Assembly: GCA_002746535.1 (NCBI GenBank)
Contig: NVWA01000019.1
Coordinates: forward strand, 51,133-115,132
From: Planctomycetota bacterium
GTDB taxonomy: Bacteria > Planctomycetota > GCA-2746535
Direction of reading: 5' to 3'
Length of the DNA: 64,000 nucleotides
Shown here: positions 34,301 through 44,300 of the stretch, piece by piece
How the letters are laid out: every line of letters begins with the position of its first letter
How positions within the stretch are numbered: the first letter of the stretch is position 1
Program-made: the position numbers and the translations under genes
Notes under the pieces: generated by a model
Told to the model about the DNA's origin: nothing
The model's database searches: none
What the model saw: the letters and a program-made list of their open reading frames with translations, nothing else

Positions 34301-34394
34301 TTTGTCATTGTTTGCCGTTGTTTGTTGTTGTTTGTAAATGCTCAGGGACACTTCAGGGACAAAATTTTGCATAACTTTGTTTAGGGACACTTTT
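34301..34394. repeat. Four degenerate 10-bp tandem repeats and GGGACA motifs
   Basis: TTTGTCATTG, TTTGCCGTTG, TTTGTTGTTG and TTTGTAAATG follow each other exactly at 10-bp spacing (34301-34340). CAGGGACACTT (34343), CAGGGACAAAA (34354) and TAGGGACACTT (34382) come next. GTAAATGC at 34334-34341 is shared with the left cluster near tRNA-Pro. The rest of 34139-34487 holds a terminator and, at 34443, a promoter-like GGTAGAAT ahead of the next gene. Confidence 0.6.
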
Positions 34395-34487
34395 GGGTGG
34401 TTGGTGAATTTATTCTGAATTATTGAGGGGTGGTTAAATTTTGGTAGAATTCAAGAGCTTTAGAATTGTTTAATATCGGTAAGAAAT

Positions 34488-35312
34488 ATGAAATCATCAA
34501 TACAAGATTTATTTAGAGTCGCCATAAAAAATGGTACTGGGGATGCGACATTAATTTTAAAAAACCATCCCAATGTTGACTTTGACAATCTTATTCTAGA
34601 AGCTTGTATGAAGAATCTTGCTTACGACCCTCAAATTGAAGGTCGAACTCATTACCTTTTAGAGATTCTGTCTCTTTCTAAAAACAGAAGAGTTATTGAA
34701 GATGAAATTTTTGACTCAATTCGGTGTGCAAATGAGGTAGATCATGATCTTTATCAAAAAATTGGGCTTGCTAAAGATTTAGCTTTAGCTAGCAATAAAG
34801 ACGCAAAGGTATCTCTTTATGATAGATATACCAAGAATCTTGATCCGAATTATGATGTCATTGATTCTGACGAATTGGTTGAATTAGATGGGCTCGAAGG
34901 ATTAGAATTTACCACTAATATATTAGGGGCATATTATATTCAAAATCCAGATTATTGGCTTGATGATTATATCATGATTAGAAGTTTGGAGCTATTCCCA
35001 TCTAGCGAACCGGAATTGTATTTACTAGAGAGGTCTAAGCAGAATAAGAATATTAAAGCATTTTTATTGATGGTTGAAGAAAATAAATTTGTTGAGTCTC
35101 CGCCTATAGATGAATTAGATTATAATCGTGTGTCTCAGATTATTCAAAATAACAAACGAGTTCCAACTTTCTTAGGACAAAGATTAAGTGATAAGGATTT
35201 GTTCAAACTTGCAAATGATTTCGAAAATGAAACAAATGAAATGTATTGTTTAGAATATCTTAGAGCTTTTTCTAAAGTAAAGTATCATGATGCTGATACT
35301 GGGTTGATGTAG
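34488..35312 (+). CDS. Hypothetical helical-repeat protein
   Basis: Not recognised. The 274 residues are acidic, Leu/Asp-rich and apparently all-helical (THYLLEILSLSKNRRVIEDEIFD, DYIMIRSLELFPSSEPELYLLE), with no signal peptide. The pattern resembles HEAT-like immunity or DUF proteins, but no family can be named. It follows a promoter-like GGTAGAAT at 34443-34450 shared with several genes downstream. It ends in a 41-bp tail-to-tail overlap with the minus-strand ORF at 35272, so one of the two 3' ends may have been altered by rearrangement; the final LEYLRAFSKVKY looks as if a repeat is cut short. Confidence 0.6.
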   Translation: MKSSIQDLFRVAIKNGTGDATLILKNHPNVDFDNLILEACMKNLAYDPQIEGRTHYLLEILSLSKNRRVIEDEIFDSIRCANEVDHDLYQKIGLAKDLALASNKDAKVSLYDRYTKNLDPNYDVIDSDELVELDGLEGLEFTTNILGAYYIQNPDYWLDDYIMIRSLELFPSSEPELYLLERSKQNKNIKAFLLMVEENKFVESPPIDELDYNRVSQIIQNNKRVPTFLGQRLSDKDLFKLANDFENETNEMYCLEYLRAFSKVKYHDADTGLM

Positions 35313-35661
35313 CTTGCTTATATTCCAATTGCCTTTTATCTATCAGTTCAACTAAGTCGGATAATTCTTTCGAATATAATGGGATGATTTTATTTTGAGG
35401 AACAGGAACATTCAAATAATGAGATTTGTAGCGAGTAGATAATTTAAGATTTGGAATTAGTTTTAAATATTCTTTTTTACTCAACTTTAAAGAGTCATTT
35501 AATATTTTATCGCCATCCATAAATTTAAAGATAAGCCCTCTAATATTGCTCTTGCGTGTGTTGATAACTCTTATCTTATATGTAGGTTCACTCCTGCCAT
35601 ATATTGAAGTAACTTTAACATCATAAATAAGTTTTTTAGAAGATATCTTGTAGCCTATCAA
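35272..35661 (-). CDS. Hypothetical protein
   Basis: Not recognised. A 129-residue basic, beta-looking protein (YDVKVTSIYGRSEPTYKIRVIN, IRGLIFKFMDGDKILNDSLKL). No signal peptide or membrane segment. The text reads like a real coding sequence rather than a shadow, but the last 14 codons overlap the opposite-strand gene, and the start has no clear ribosome site. It may be a fragment of a longer gene. Confidence 0.45.
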   Translation of the reverse strand: MIGYKISSKKLIYDVKVTSIYGRSEPTYKIRVINTRKSNIRGLIFKFMDGDKILNDSLKLSKKEYLKLIPNLKLSTRYKSHYLNVPVPQNKIIPLYSKELSDLVELIDKRQLEYKQATSTQYQHHDTLL

Positions 35662-35864
35662 CTTATATGATGTATTTTTTGGTAGTCATTTTTGTAAGGG
35701 TTTTAAATCTGTGTCGCAATATTGTAGCATAATAGCTTGTTTTACCGTTTATTCATTTAATAAGCAGTAAATAACTTGAAAACCTTTTTCGATATTTTAC
35801 TCTTATTAAAATACTAATTTTCATGAATTGAATCACAAACACCCTATTTTGAAAAGGAATCGGA
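35662..35864. promoter_or_regulatory. Control region of the large propeller gene
   Basis: AT-rich interval upstream of the gene at 35865. GAAAAGGAATCGGAATG gives that gene a strong ribosome site. No operator or terminator structure is evident. Confidence 0.3.
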
Positions 35865-38447
35865 ATGAGAAAATTCATTTTAGCATTAACCTGTTTTCTG
35901 ATATTTAATTTTACTTACGGAGATAATAGTAAAAGTTCGATTTCCTTTACTAATAAACCTGTTGTAAAGAAGAAAGGAAGTGGATATGAAATCACATTTT
36001 CTATTTCAGCCAAATCTGATGTAGAGGTTAGTATATTAGATAAAAATAAAAAAGTAATTCGCCACTTAGTGGCAGGTGTATTAGGAGGGAGTCTTCCACC
36101 TCCAAGCCCGCTTGTAATAGGTTTAAATCAAACCATATTTTGGAATTCGAAAGATGATTATAAAAAAGATGTTAAAGAGACTGAGTTTTATGTAAGGGTA
36201 CGGGTAGGTTCAGACATCAAGTTAAGTGGGTTTATTGGGGCTGACCCGTATAACTTTGGTTCTATTGATGGAATAGCATCGGATGGTAATGGAAGTGTAT
36301 ATATCATTGGTAGTAGAGGTAATTCGAATCAAACGGCAATGACGATACGAGTTTTCGATACGAAGGGGAATTATATTAAGGAAGTATTGCCTTTTCCTGC
36401 AAACTTAAAACCAAATGATATGAAAGATATTGCTAGATGGGATCCAGAAAAGAAATCTTTTTATCCCATAAATTTGAGAAATTTAAATCCAGACTTTTAT
36501 GGCCAGCCAGGAAATTATTGGGCAAATCCATCTTTCACTCTAGTCAGTGCTACCGATAAAACAGGTGTTATTTTAAGTAATGGTAACAACTTGTTTGCTT
36601 TAACAACAAACGGAGCAGTGAAAGGTGCAAAATTTTTAAATCGTAAACTTGGTAGTATTCATGCTACAGGAGGTGGCCCGAATATCATGGCCGTTTCTCC
36701 AGATGGTGAATGGTTATATTTGTCGGGGCCTTATAGTGCTAAAACAAGATTTGGACATAAATACAACCCTAAGTTTCCCCCTGGCAGGGTCTATCGTCTG
36801 CGTCTTAATGGCGACGGTCAATTTGAAGAATTTGTGACCATACCAGTAGCACATAAAGAAGGTCTTGGTGGTGCTTGGAGAGAAACAATTAAAAAAATGG
36901 GGCATTATGTCGTACCTAAAGGGCCTGTTGAAGGAATTGCGATTGATAAAAAAGGTCAAGTTTTTGTTGCCGATAGGGAGCGAAGTTGCGTAAGTGTTTT
37001 CTCTAAAGATGGTAAAGAGCTAGGTCGAATACATTTGCCGAATGCCCATAGGATAGCCGTTCATCCAACAAATGGTAATATATATGTTTCTACAAAAACG
37101 TGTACTTCTTATAGATTCTTTCCTTGTACATTGTATAAATTTAATGGCTTTAAAAAAAATTCTAAAGCAGTTGCAGAATACAAAATGCCAGGAGGAGGTA
37201 ATGGCAATCACAACTTTACTTTGGTTTCAAAAGGGGAGAAGACAGTTGTTTGGATGACTGGCGTTAAGGGGGGAGTAATGCCACTAGAAGATATGGGCTC
37301 AACATTTAAGCCTCTTAATATTAATTTTTCCATACGAAAAGACGTTCCTCTAGATTGGAATCGAATTTCTGCTGATTATGAACGCAATGAAATTTATATA
37401 TCCAACGGGACAAATGGCATGTGGCGATTTGATGGGAAAACGGGTGTAGGTGGACAGCTTAAAGTTAAGGGAAAACCTTTTTTCTGTACTGATATTTCAG
37501 TAGGCTATGATGGTTTGCTTTATGCAAGAACTGGCAAAGGCTATAGCGGTGCTCTTGCTCGTTTTGACCGAAAGCTTAATCCTGTGATATTCTCTGGGAT
37601 TAACTCTCATGTTTTATCACCATATATATATAGCCGAAAGGGAAATGGCTACGCTGAAAGAGGTTTAGGCGTTGGCCCTGATGGAAAAACATATTTATCA
37701 TTTATGTTTAAATGGGTTGGTTATGCAGTAGCTGGATTTGATGAGACAGGCAAACCCCTTAAAGGGAAATATATCAAAGATACTTTTCCTGCCGAACCTA
37801 AAAACTTAAAAAGTTATCCTAAAAGAATGCATAATGTTGGCTCTATCACTTCTCAATTACCAAATGAAAATGGCGGTATTCGAGTTGATTTGGATGGCAA
37901 TATTTATATTGGTATTTTTCATAGACCAAAAAATCATGTGGCTCCTAAAGGTTTTGAAAATGATAAAGGTTATCGTGTTTCAGTTGGTAGTGTGATAAAA
38001 ATTTCTCCAGAGGGCTGTTCCATTGATCCAAAAAAACTTGGTGCAACGAATAAACCTATCAAGGGATTGTTGAATTGTTATACAGGATTAGGGCCATTCA
38101 GTAGTGCTAGAGAAGCATTTGGAAAAAATACTTGCTGTGTCTGTAGAGTACCAAGATTTGATGTTGATCGATATGGCCGTGTAATAATGCCCAATGCCAT
38201 GACCAACTCTGTCTTGATTTATGATAACTCTGGTAATTTAATTAAAGAATTTGGAAAATATGGAAATTTTGATTCTCAATTTAGTAATGAACTGGGTCCT
38301 AAAATTAAAACTCCAGAAATCCCATTAGCATGGCCAACGGGTGCAGCAGTTACGGAAGATAATATTTATATCAACGACACGTATACTAGACGAGCCGTTA
38401 GGGTTGATAAAGTATTTGATCTAGAAGAGATTATTAATTTTAAATAA
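35865..38447 (+). CDS. Secreted NHL/SMP-30-like beta-propeller protein
   Basis: An 860-residue protein with a signal peptide (RKFILALTCFLIFNFTYG) and then a beta-sandwich of the kind that precedes propellers (EVSILDKNKKVIRHLVAG). Most of the rest is propeller blades with repeated GxxxD.xGNvYv text: IASDGNGSVYIIGSRG, MAVSPDGEWLYLSG, GIAIDKKGQVFVADRERS, IAVHPTNGNIYVSTK, GVGPDGKTYLSFM, VDLDGNIYIGIF and FDVDRYGRVIMPNAM. Blades of this type bind ligands or surfaces; large copies are typical of PVC bacteria, often near polysaccharide genes. Enzymatic activity cannot be claimed. It appears to be transcribed alone. Confidence 0.82.
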   Translation: MRKFILALTCFLIFNFTYGDNSKSSISFTNKPVVKKKGSGYEITFSISAKSDVEVSILDKNKKVIRHLVAGVLGGSLPPPSPLVIGLNQTIFWNSKDDYKKDVKETEFYVRVRVGSDIKLSGFIGADPYNFGSIDGIASDGNGSVYIIGSRGNSNQTAMTIRVFDTKGNYIKEVLPFPANLKPNDMKDIARWDPEKKSFYPINLRNLNPDFYGQPGNYWANPSFTLVSATDKTGVILSNGNNLFALTTNGAVKGAKFLNRKLGSIHATGGGPNIMAVSPDGEWLYLSGPYSAKTRFGHKYNPKFPPGRVYRLRLNGDGQFEEFVTIPVAHKEGLGGAWRETIKKMGHYVVPKGPVEGIAIDKKGQVFVADRERSCVSVFSKDGKELGRIHLPNAHRIAVHPTNGNIYVSTKTCTSYRFFPCTLYKFNGFKKNSKAVAEYKMPGGGNGNHNFTLVSKGEKTVVWMTGVKGGVMPLEDMGSTFKPLNINFSIRKDVPLDWNRISADYERNEIYISNGTNGMWRFDGKTGVGGQLKVKGKPFFCTDISVGYDGLLYARTGKGYSGALARFDRKLNPVIFSGINSHVLSPYIYSRKGNGYAERGLGVGPDGKTYLSFMFKWVGYAVAGFDETGKPLKGKYIKDTFPAEPKNLKSYPKRMHNVGSITSQLPNENGGIRVDLDGNIYIGIFHRPKNHVAPKGFENDKGYRVSVGSVIKISPEGCSIDPKKLGATNKPIKGLLNCYTGLGPFSSAREAFGKNTCCVCRVPRFDVDRYGRVIMPNAMTNSVLIYDNSGNLIKEFGKYGNFDSQFSNELGPKIKTPEIPLAWPTGAAVTEDNIYINDTYTRRAVRVDKVFDLEEIINFK

Positions 38448-38746
38448 ATTCGAGGACGATAGCAATGAGTGCAAATAAGTATTTAGAAGCATATGCTTTA
38501 AATGGATTTGCTTTTTGAAAGGGGTTATCCTTTATCTCTCATTGGAGACTTATGCGCTTACTGTCAAGTCCTAAATAAGGTCGTAAGGTCATAATAAAAC
38601 ATCTAACTTGATTTTCACGTTAAATCGCCTTAGATAGTGCCACATTTCCGAAAAACCAGAAAGGATTTATGAAATCTTATCTGGTTATCTTGCCAAACAC
38701 CAGGACAAGCTTTCCAAAACTCAGAAGCGGGGGTGATGGTTGTGGC
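38448..38746. other. Gene-free interval with a motif shared with 46291-46319
   Basis: No gene is supported. The stretch 38707-38738 (AAGCTTTCCAAAACTCAGAA, then GCGGGGGTGATGG) closely matches 46291-46319. Both copies lie roughly 260-285 bp beyond the stop of a very large secreted propeller gene and just before a minus-strand gene. In one frame the first copy ends a short peptide HQDKLSKTQKRG with a stop, so both could be 3' remnants of a lost gene. A 17-codon ORF begins at 38465. Confidence 0.45.
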
Positions 38747-38968
38747 CTAATTAATGAAGTAATTAAATATTTCACATAACATTAATAAAGGCATGTAGAA
38801 CCAACCTAGCGGATGAACAACAAGGGTTTCAATTCCATTCACAATTTCATCTATTATTATTAAAGATGACCTTGACCAAATAAGATAAGAGCCAGAAGTA
38901 AAGTATAATGCTAAAAAGCTAACAATAGAGTATAGCCATATATGATTCTTGGGGTTGTTGTTATCCAT
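38747..38968 (-). CDS. Small hypothetical membrane protein
   Basis: Not recognised. A 73-residue protein with two hydrophobic helices (IWLYSIVSFLALYFTSGSYLIW and LGWFYMPLLMLCEIFNYF) and a short polar N-terminus (MDNNNPKNH). No ribosome site is clear. The hydrophobic pattern and lack of a gene on the other strand favour a real gene, but it could be a remnant. Confidence 0.5.
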   Translation of the reverse strand: MDNNNPKNHIWLYSIVSFLALYFTSGSYLIWSRSSLIIIDEIVNGIETLVVHPLGWFYMPLLMLCEIFNYFIN

Positions 38969-39103
38969 TCTGATTTAAGCTCTAATTATTAAGTGAGATT
39001 TAATTATATCTGACCTCCCGTAAAATCAAAAACCTTATTTATTTGGTGATTTGATTGGGTGGAGTGGTAGAATTCTTTAGTCAATTTATTACGGAGATTT
39101 ATT

Positions 39104-39364
39104 GTGTTTGAAGATCAAATTACATTAAGATTAACAGTTAAAGAAAAGAAACTAATCGAAGAGTTAGTAATATTGCCCGATGATTATTTAGAAAAATTGG
39201 CAAAATCTGAAAAGTCAGGCAGTAGGTTTCTATTTATTTTGAATTATGATGAAATGGATGAAATTCTTGGGTATTTATCCAGTGAAGCAAATGCACTTGC
39301 AGATTCCAAAAAGGGTGATGATTACGATAAAATTTGTGATAAGTTTCAAGATGCAATACAGTAA
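39104..39364 (+). CDS. Small hypothetical acidic protein
   Basis: Not recognised. An 86-residue acidic, helical protein (LRLTVKEKKLIEELVILPDD, FILNYDEMDEILGYLSSEA, DDYDKICDKFQDAIQ). It resembles short helical proteins of unknown function found beside larger partners, and no membrane segment is present. Start is GTG 39104 with ACGGAG about 8 bp upstream, and the promoter-like GGTAGAAT at 39066 lies 30 bp further up. The good ribosome site supports a real gene. Confidence 0.6.
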   Translation: MFEDQITLRLTVKEKKLIEELVILPDDYLEKLAKSEKSGSRFLFILNYDEMDEILGYLSSEANALADSKKGDDYDKICDKFQDAIQ

Positions 39365-39461
39365 TTTTAGCTTATAGAGTTCTGCTCATTATTCAAAAAA
39401 GTAACTTCCAAAAGAGAGAGCTCTTTGAAAAGGGGAAGTTGGTTAAGACTGAGGTGGTGGA

Positions 39462-39728
39462 ATGAAAATTATGAATTCTTTAAAGCGACTATTCTTATAT
39501 TTGATTATTGAATTGATTAGTGTTTGGACATGGACCTTACTGGTTCTGTTTGGACCAATCCTTATATTTAATTATTTGAAATTAGAGCTTTATTTATCGT
39601 TAGGTTTATTTTTTGTGTATGAGTTAATGCTAATAGGTCTCAGCGATAAAATATCAAATAGATTAAGGGTCCTACAAAAAAAATACTTGCCAGATAAAAG
39701 CCATAAAGAGGATCAATCTGTAGATTAA
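39462..39728 (+). CDS. Small hypothetical membrane protein
   Basis: Not recognised. An 88-residue protein with two predicted helices (LFLYLIIELISVWTWTLLVL with FGPILIF, and LYLSLGLFFVYELMLIGL) and a basic, polar C-terminus (KISNRLRVLQKKYLPDKSH). GAGGTGG precedes the ATG. It is one of several single-gene, self-contained units in this stretch. Confidence 0.6.
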   Translation: MKIMNSLKRLFLYLIIELISVWTWTLLVLFGPILIFNYLKLELYLSLGLFFVYELMLIGLSDKISNRLRVLQKKYLPDKSHKEDQSVD

Positions 39729-39887
39729 ATTGAATCCATCTTATCCTCCTGTAACAACTCCTTTAGAAGGCGGGGGATGTGGGTATACTGAAATATGCCA
39801 ACGGGTCACGATTATTTCCTACAATATTATTGATTGACCTAGCGAGTAACGAATATTGCTACATGACAGAAATGGGAGATGGATTTT

Positions 39888-40280
39888 ATGCGAATTGATA
39901 AGTTTCTATATCCTGTGTTCAAGATTTTTATCCTCATATCGCTGATTTCGTCGCTATCTTCTTGCCAAAGACAAATAGCATCACCTCCTCAAAATTATTT
40001 AGGTTCTTATTGGATGAAAGAGTTAAGAAATAGTCTTGGTGACGTTAGACATTATAAAGAGTCTAAATTCGGTTTAGGTTTTAGGGTTTTTAAGGAAAGG
40101 GTAGGTAGTATAGGTGGTCACGAAAAAATATTGAGTGTTTCAATAAAAATAAATGGTGCTTGTACTATAATAACAAAAAGTTTGGAGTTCTATTTTAATG
40201 CGAAAGAATCAGTATATAAGGTAGTATCAAGGGATAATGCCGGTAATGTAATTAAAGGCGTTCTCAGACCCGTCAAGTAA
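39888..40280 (+). CDS. Hypothetical lipoprotein
   Basis: Not recognised. About 130 residues with a lipoprotein signal: hydrophobic core FKIFILISLISSL followed by SSCQRQ, where Cys would be lipid-modified. The mature part is a small basic beta-rich domain (ILSVSIKINGACTIITKSLEFYFNAK). I chose ATG 39888 because GGGAG at 39874-39878 is 9 bp away, whereas the upstream ATG 39879 directly abuts it. Confidence 0.6.
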   Translation: MRIDKFLYPVFKIFILISLISSLSSCQRQIASPPQNYLGSYWMKELRNSLGDVRHYKESKFGLGFRVFKERVGSIGGHEKILSVSIKINGACTIITKSLEFYFNAKESVYKVVSRDNAGNVIKGVLRPVK

Positions 40281-40305
40281 AAATCACCTCAAGAATAATA
40301 TTTCC

Positions 40306-40361
40306 CCTTACCCCAAATCTAAAGCTTGGTATAATGCTCCTAATCCTTTTAGAGAGTAGCC
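40306..40361 (+). promoter_or_regulatory. Repeated 5' module of the MORN-type gene
   Basis: CCCCTTACCCCAAATCTAAA leads into GCTTGGTATAATG (extended -10 candidate at 40328-40336), then CTTTTAGAGAGTAGCC and the TTG start. About 80% of this segment recurs at 40855-40915 ahead of a degenerate copy of the gene, and the GGTAnnAT box recurs before at least four other genes in the window. The promoter role is inferred. Confidence 0.5.
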
Positions 40362-40850
40362 TTGGTTAAGAAATTATTGAATCCATTAGTTGTTTCTGGT
40401 TTTATTCTTGTGTTGCTCCTTGGCAGTATTGCTCATTTGATGTATGGTCATTGCCAAACATCTAAGTGGCATTATATTGTACAGCGATATTATATGACGG
40501 ATTACTTACCTGAGCTTTTATGGAGTCGATTTCAAAAGTTAAATAATAGTGAGAGCTGGTATATTGAGGACGACTATTCAGGTGTGTGGAAAGATTATTA
40601 TGAAAGTGGGAATTTAGAATTGAGTTGTAACTATATTAACTCAGAACAATTTGGACTCGAAGAAGGCTGGTTTGAAGATGGCTCAAAAGAATCTATATGT
40701 AATTGGAAAAATAATCATGTAATTGGACTTCGGGAACGTTGGTATAATAATGGCTCATCCGACATAAAAGAATTCTATGACCCCAGAGGTAAATTTCTTA
40801 AAAGAGAAATTTATATAAACAACATGCTATACAAAACTGTAACTCCATAA
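40362..40850 (+). CDS. MORN-variant repeat protein with N-terminal membrane anchor
   Basis: A 162-residue protein starting at TTG 40362. One transmembrane helix near residues 9-28 (LVVSGFILVLLLGSIAHLMYG) is followed by MORN-2 (YwqK-like) text: GVWKDYYESGNLELSCNY, GLEEGWFEDGSKESIC and GLRERWYNNGSSDIKEFY. The N-terminal 60 residues match the second copy at 63378 (KSLNPLLVGAFLF..., GHLMYG-C-A-SK-HYI), so these are paralogues. MORN-variant proteins are often listed as toxin-antitoxin or surface components; the function here is not known. A degenerate copy of the 5' end lies just downstream. Confidence 0.7.
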   Translation: MVKKLLNPLVVSGFILVLLLGSIAHLMYGHCQTSKWHYIVQRYYMTDYLPELLWSRFQKLNNSESWYIEDDYSGVWKDYYESGNLELSCNYINSEQFGLEEGWFEDGSKESICNWKNNHVIGLRERWYNNGSSDIKEFYDPRGKFLKREIYINNMLYKTVTP

Positions 40851-41301
40851 CAAATCCCCTTACCCCAAAACCAAACCTTGGTATAATGGTTTCTTTGCTT
40901 TTAGAGAGTAGCTTTGGTTAATAAATTATTAATTAGGTGGCATTTCAATTATTTTTAAATATGTATCAATCATAGTAATGCATTTAGATATCTGATGAAT
41001 ATTGCACAGGTTTTACGGGGGCTTTTGTTGCTTTGTGTGCTCAGGACTTTATTAGTCACCAGAAATATGCAGATTTTGATTAGTTTCGATATAAAGAATC
41101 GTGATAGTATTAAAAAATTGGATTGTGTAAAAATTTACAAAAGATAATTTTTTAAACTCAAACAGTATTATTATGTACAAAATATATATTTTATAATTGA
41201 ATTTTTTAATAAACTACTAGGATACTTAATGAGCTTGTATCCTATTGCCGTAATTCATACGGCTAAAATTCTACATTTCATATTTTAATTTGAGGTTATT
41301 T
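40851..41301. other. Interval before the giant PQQ-like gene
   Basis: Apart from the degenerate copy above, I see a 50-codon ORF at 40995-41147 (begins MNIAQVLRGLLLLCVL) without a ribosome site, and an AT-rich leader. GAGG at 41292-41295 serves the gene at 41302. No strong terminator is visible. Confidence 0.35.
40853..40945 (+). pseudogene. Degenerate copy of the MORN-type gene's promoter and first codons
   Basis: The segment repeats 40306-40390 with about 80% identity: CCCCTTACCCCAAAACC, CTTGGTATAATGG, CTTTTAGAGAGTAGC, then TTGGTTAATAAATTATTAAT. Its first codons read MVNKLL, matching MVKKLL of the gene at 40362, before the frame degrades and stops. A recombination or duplication event has therefore occurred here. 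Confidence 0.6.
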
Positions 41302-44300
41302 ATGGTCGGAAAATCTAACGCCATTTTTTGTACTTTAATATTTTTATTTTTGAACGGATTGTTATTTAGTCAAGCTACAAAGCCAGATCCGTTTAAATCT
41401 GATTACGTAAAATATATTCCGGATTTTATTTCAAAGATTAAACCACGAAATAATAGGTCTCCATGGTTTTATACAAAAAAGCAAATGGAGCTATCATCAG
41501 AAAAAAAATATTATACATTAAGTGAGATAGAAGAAGTTAATCGAGCAAATGCTTTAGTAAAGGCTGCACTGGAAAATGAAAAACGAGGTGATTATCGTAA
41601 AGCTATGACGATGTATCAGAAGATTATTAGAAAATTCAATAAGTCTCAAGGTTATAAAGAAGTTTTATTTAGAGTTTCGGACTATGGAGTATTTGTCCCA
41701 GTAGCTCAATATTGTCAAAGACGACTGCTTAATTTTCCTGCTGAGCATTTGAACTTTTACAGAACTTTGCATGACGCAGAAGCTAAAGAATTATATATTG
41801 AAGCTGTACGCAAATATTCTGTTGAATTATTTTCCGAAATAATAGATAAATATTTAGCCACTTCTTTTGGAGGAAAATCCCTTCAATTTTTAGGGGATGC
41901 TGCTTTAGATAGAGGAAATTTCTTGGAAGCCTTAGAATATTATCAGACGATATTAAAAAATATTCCAGATGCCAAACTGAGAACGCCAGAATTAAAATTA
42001 AAAATTGAATTATGTCAGAAGTCAATTGGTGTAAAAGGGAAAGGTATAGCTTCAAAAGGGAAGTCTTTATTAAAATCAACTGATTTAAATAAACTAAGTG
42101 GTTTAGTTAAAAATGTTAAATATATAAAACCAAAAGTTACTACTCAAAAAAATAGTCGAAATTATATGGGAGCTGATGATTATTCTCAATCGGTGCCAAC
42201 AAAAGATATGCTAGGACTTGAGTTGCCTGAATGGGAGAGCTCTTTAGTCAATGCGCGAAATGATTATTATGTTTTTGCTCAACCCGTCATTACAGATACC
42301 AGTGTTTTGTTCAGACACAAAAATATCATTTATTGTTATTCAATAATTAATGGTGAATTACGGTGGAAAAATAACCTTGGTGGTAGAGCTGTTTGGCAAA
42401 GTTGGAGAGAAAGGCAATACCCTATAGAGGATATTGTGGTCAATGATGGTGTAGTGGTCACGCCAATAATTAAAGGAGGATCTTCTTTAATTGCTCTAGA
42501 TGAAATTACAGGCCAATTAAAATGGTCCCATGGTCCGATGGCCGTATCAGAAGGTGATGAAAGTAAAATGAGATTTGAATGTGCACCAACAAGTGGTCCG
42601 GGCACAATTTATGCTAATTATGTTTTAGATAATATAAAAGGTAGCACGCATATAGATAGTGAATATGGAATTATTGCCTATGACAGTGTTACGGGTCGAA
42701 TGAAATGGCGTCGACAAATTTGTCGATTAATGCCGGGTAAATTTGATGGAGGCTTCGGCGTTGCGAGACGAAATAGAATCAGAAGTTTTTTTTCTCCACC
42801 CTTATATCATCAAGGTACAATTTATACATGTACAAATTCTGGTGTGATAGCGGCTTTGAACAGTGTCTCCGGTCGAATTAAATGGTTGTTTCGATATCCA
42901 TATCACCAGTCAATACATGATTTAACAAGATCATTTGGAAATTTTCATAAAGGCGATACTTCAGGGAAGTCTATGACAACTCAAAGGCCAAGTTTCTGGA
43001 TGAATCAGAGGCCAATGGTAATTGGTGATAGTCTCTACATTACTTCTGTTGATAGCCCTTTTTTATTCAGTATCGATAGAAAAACAGGAAAAATAAATTG
43101 GACCTATACTAAGAAGACTCCGACCTTTGAGTATTTCTTAGGTGCTATTTCGACGGGTGAATTAGTTGTCGCTGGAAGTGGAAGAAACGTATGGGTGAGT
43201 TGGCAGAAAAAGCGAAAATATCATCCCGTTTATTTACTTGATCCGAAAACGGGAAAAACGACCTGGAAGGCTCCGGATTATATTCCAATAGAGACTCAGC
43301 CAGTAATGACTATAGACTATGGTTATCAAACACCTACACACTTTAATATGAATAATAAATACTTTGCTCTTGCGGCAAGACCATTTCTAACCAACAAAGA
43401 TACAATTAATATGACAAGTTGGACTAATTATAGCATTTGGTGGAGGAAAGGGATGTATGCTTTTGCCCTTGGTGAGATTGATTTGAAGCAACGAAAAGTT
43501 TTAAAGGGCAGACGATACTATAATGGTATGTTATTAGCCCATGCTGATTGGATAATTAACTCAGAAAGCACCGGTTATATGAGAGTTGCTTTAAAACCAT
43601 TTACGAAAGGTTTAAAAGAAATACCGCGAAAAAATAAAAAAATTAATGCTCAAATTAAAGCATTTGAAAAAATTCTTGCCGATACCGTTCCAGTAAATAA
43701 ACATCCAGCTTTTATGCCATTTATTAGAATGACGTTCAAGCGTTACGGTGTTCAATTTGAACTCAGACTTACACCACGAAAATTATCAATGAATTATAAT
43801 CGCAAAAAATTTGATGAATTGAATAAGCCGAAAACAGATTTAAATTCTGTATTCGGTAAAGCTGAAATGGCAAAAAAAGATGGTGATTTTGATACTGCAG
43901 CCAAATTACTTGGTGACTGCTTAACAATGGTTTCGCCTGAAGATGTCAATTTTAGGGCTCTCCTAAAACAGCAGTTTTATAAGGTCTATCTAGAATTGGT
44001 TCGTTCATCTATAAGAGGAAAATTTGCCAAAGAACAATTAAAAAACACAATAGGTATGAGCAATACAGCGAGTGTTTTGGCTGAAGAAGTTGAAACATTG
44101 TTTGCTTTAGCAGAAGCATATCAGAAAAATGGAAATTTTAAAAGTGCCGCTAGTTGTTTAAGGAATCTAATTGAAATATATGGTGAACATGAGTATCCCA
44201 TTTCTGACATTGCCAAAAAAACTGTATTTGAAAAAAAACGAACTTTAAAATTAAAAAAAACATTGAATGAGATTTATGATAATTCAAAAAACAATTCTAA

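Noticed and set aside
34301..34340. CRISPR array
   Set aside because: The 10-bp units are contiguous with no spacers and far too short.
27822..34487. A second copy of the tRNA-Pro 3' end marking attR
   Set aside because: I found no repeat of the TTCGAATCCTCTCGCCCC segment in the next 7 kb, so insertion into the tRNA is only a possibility.
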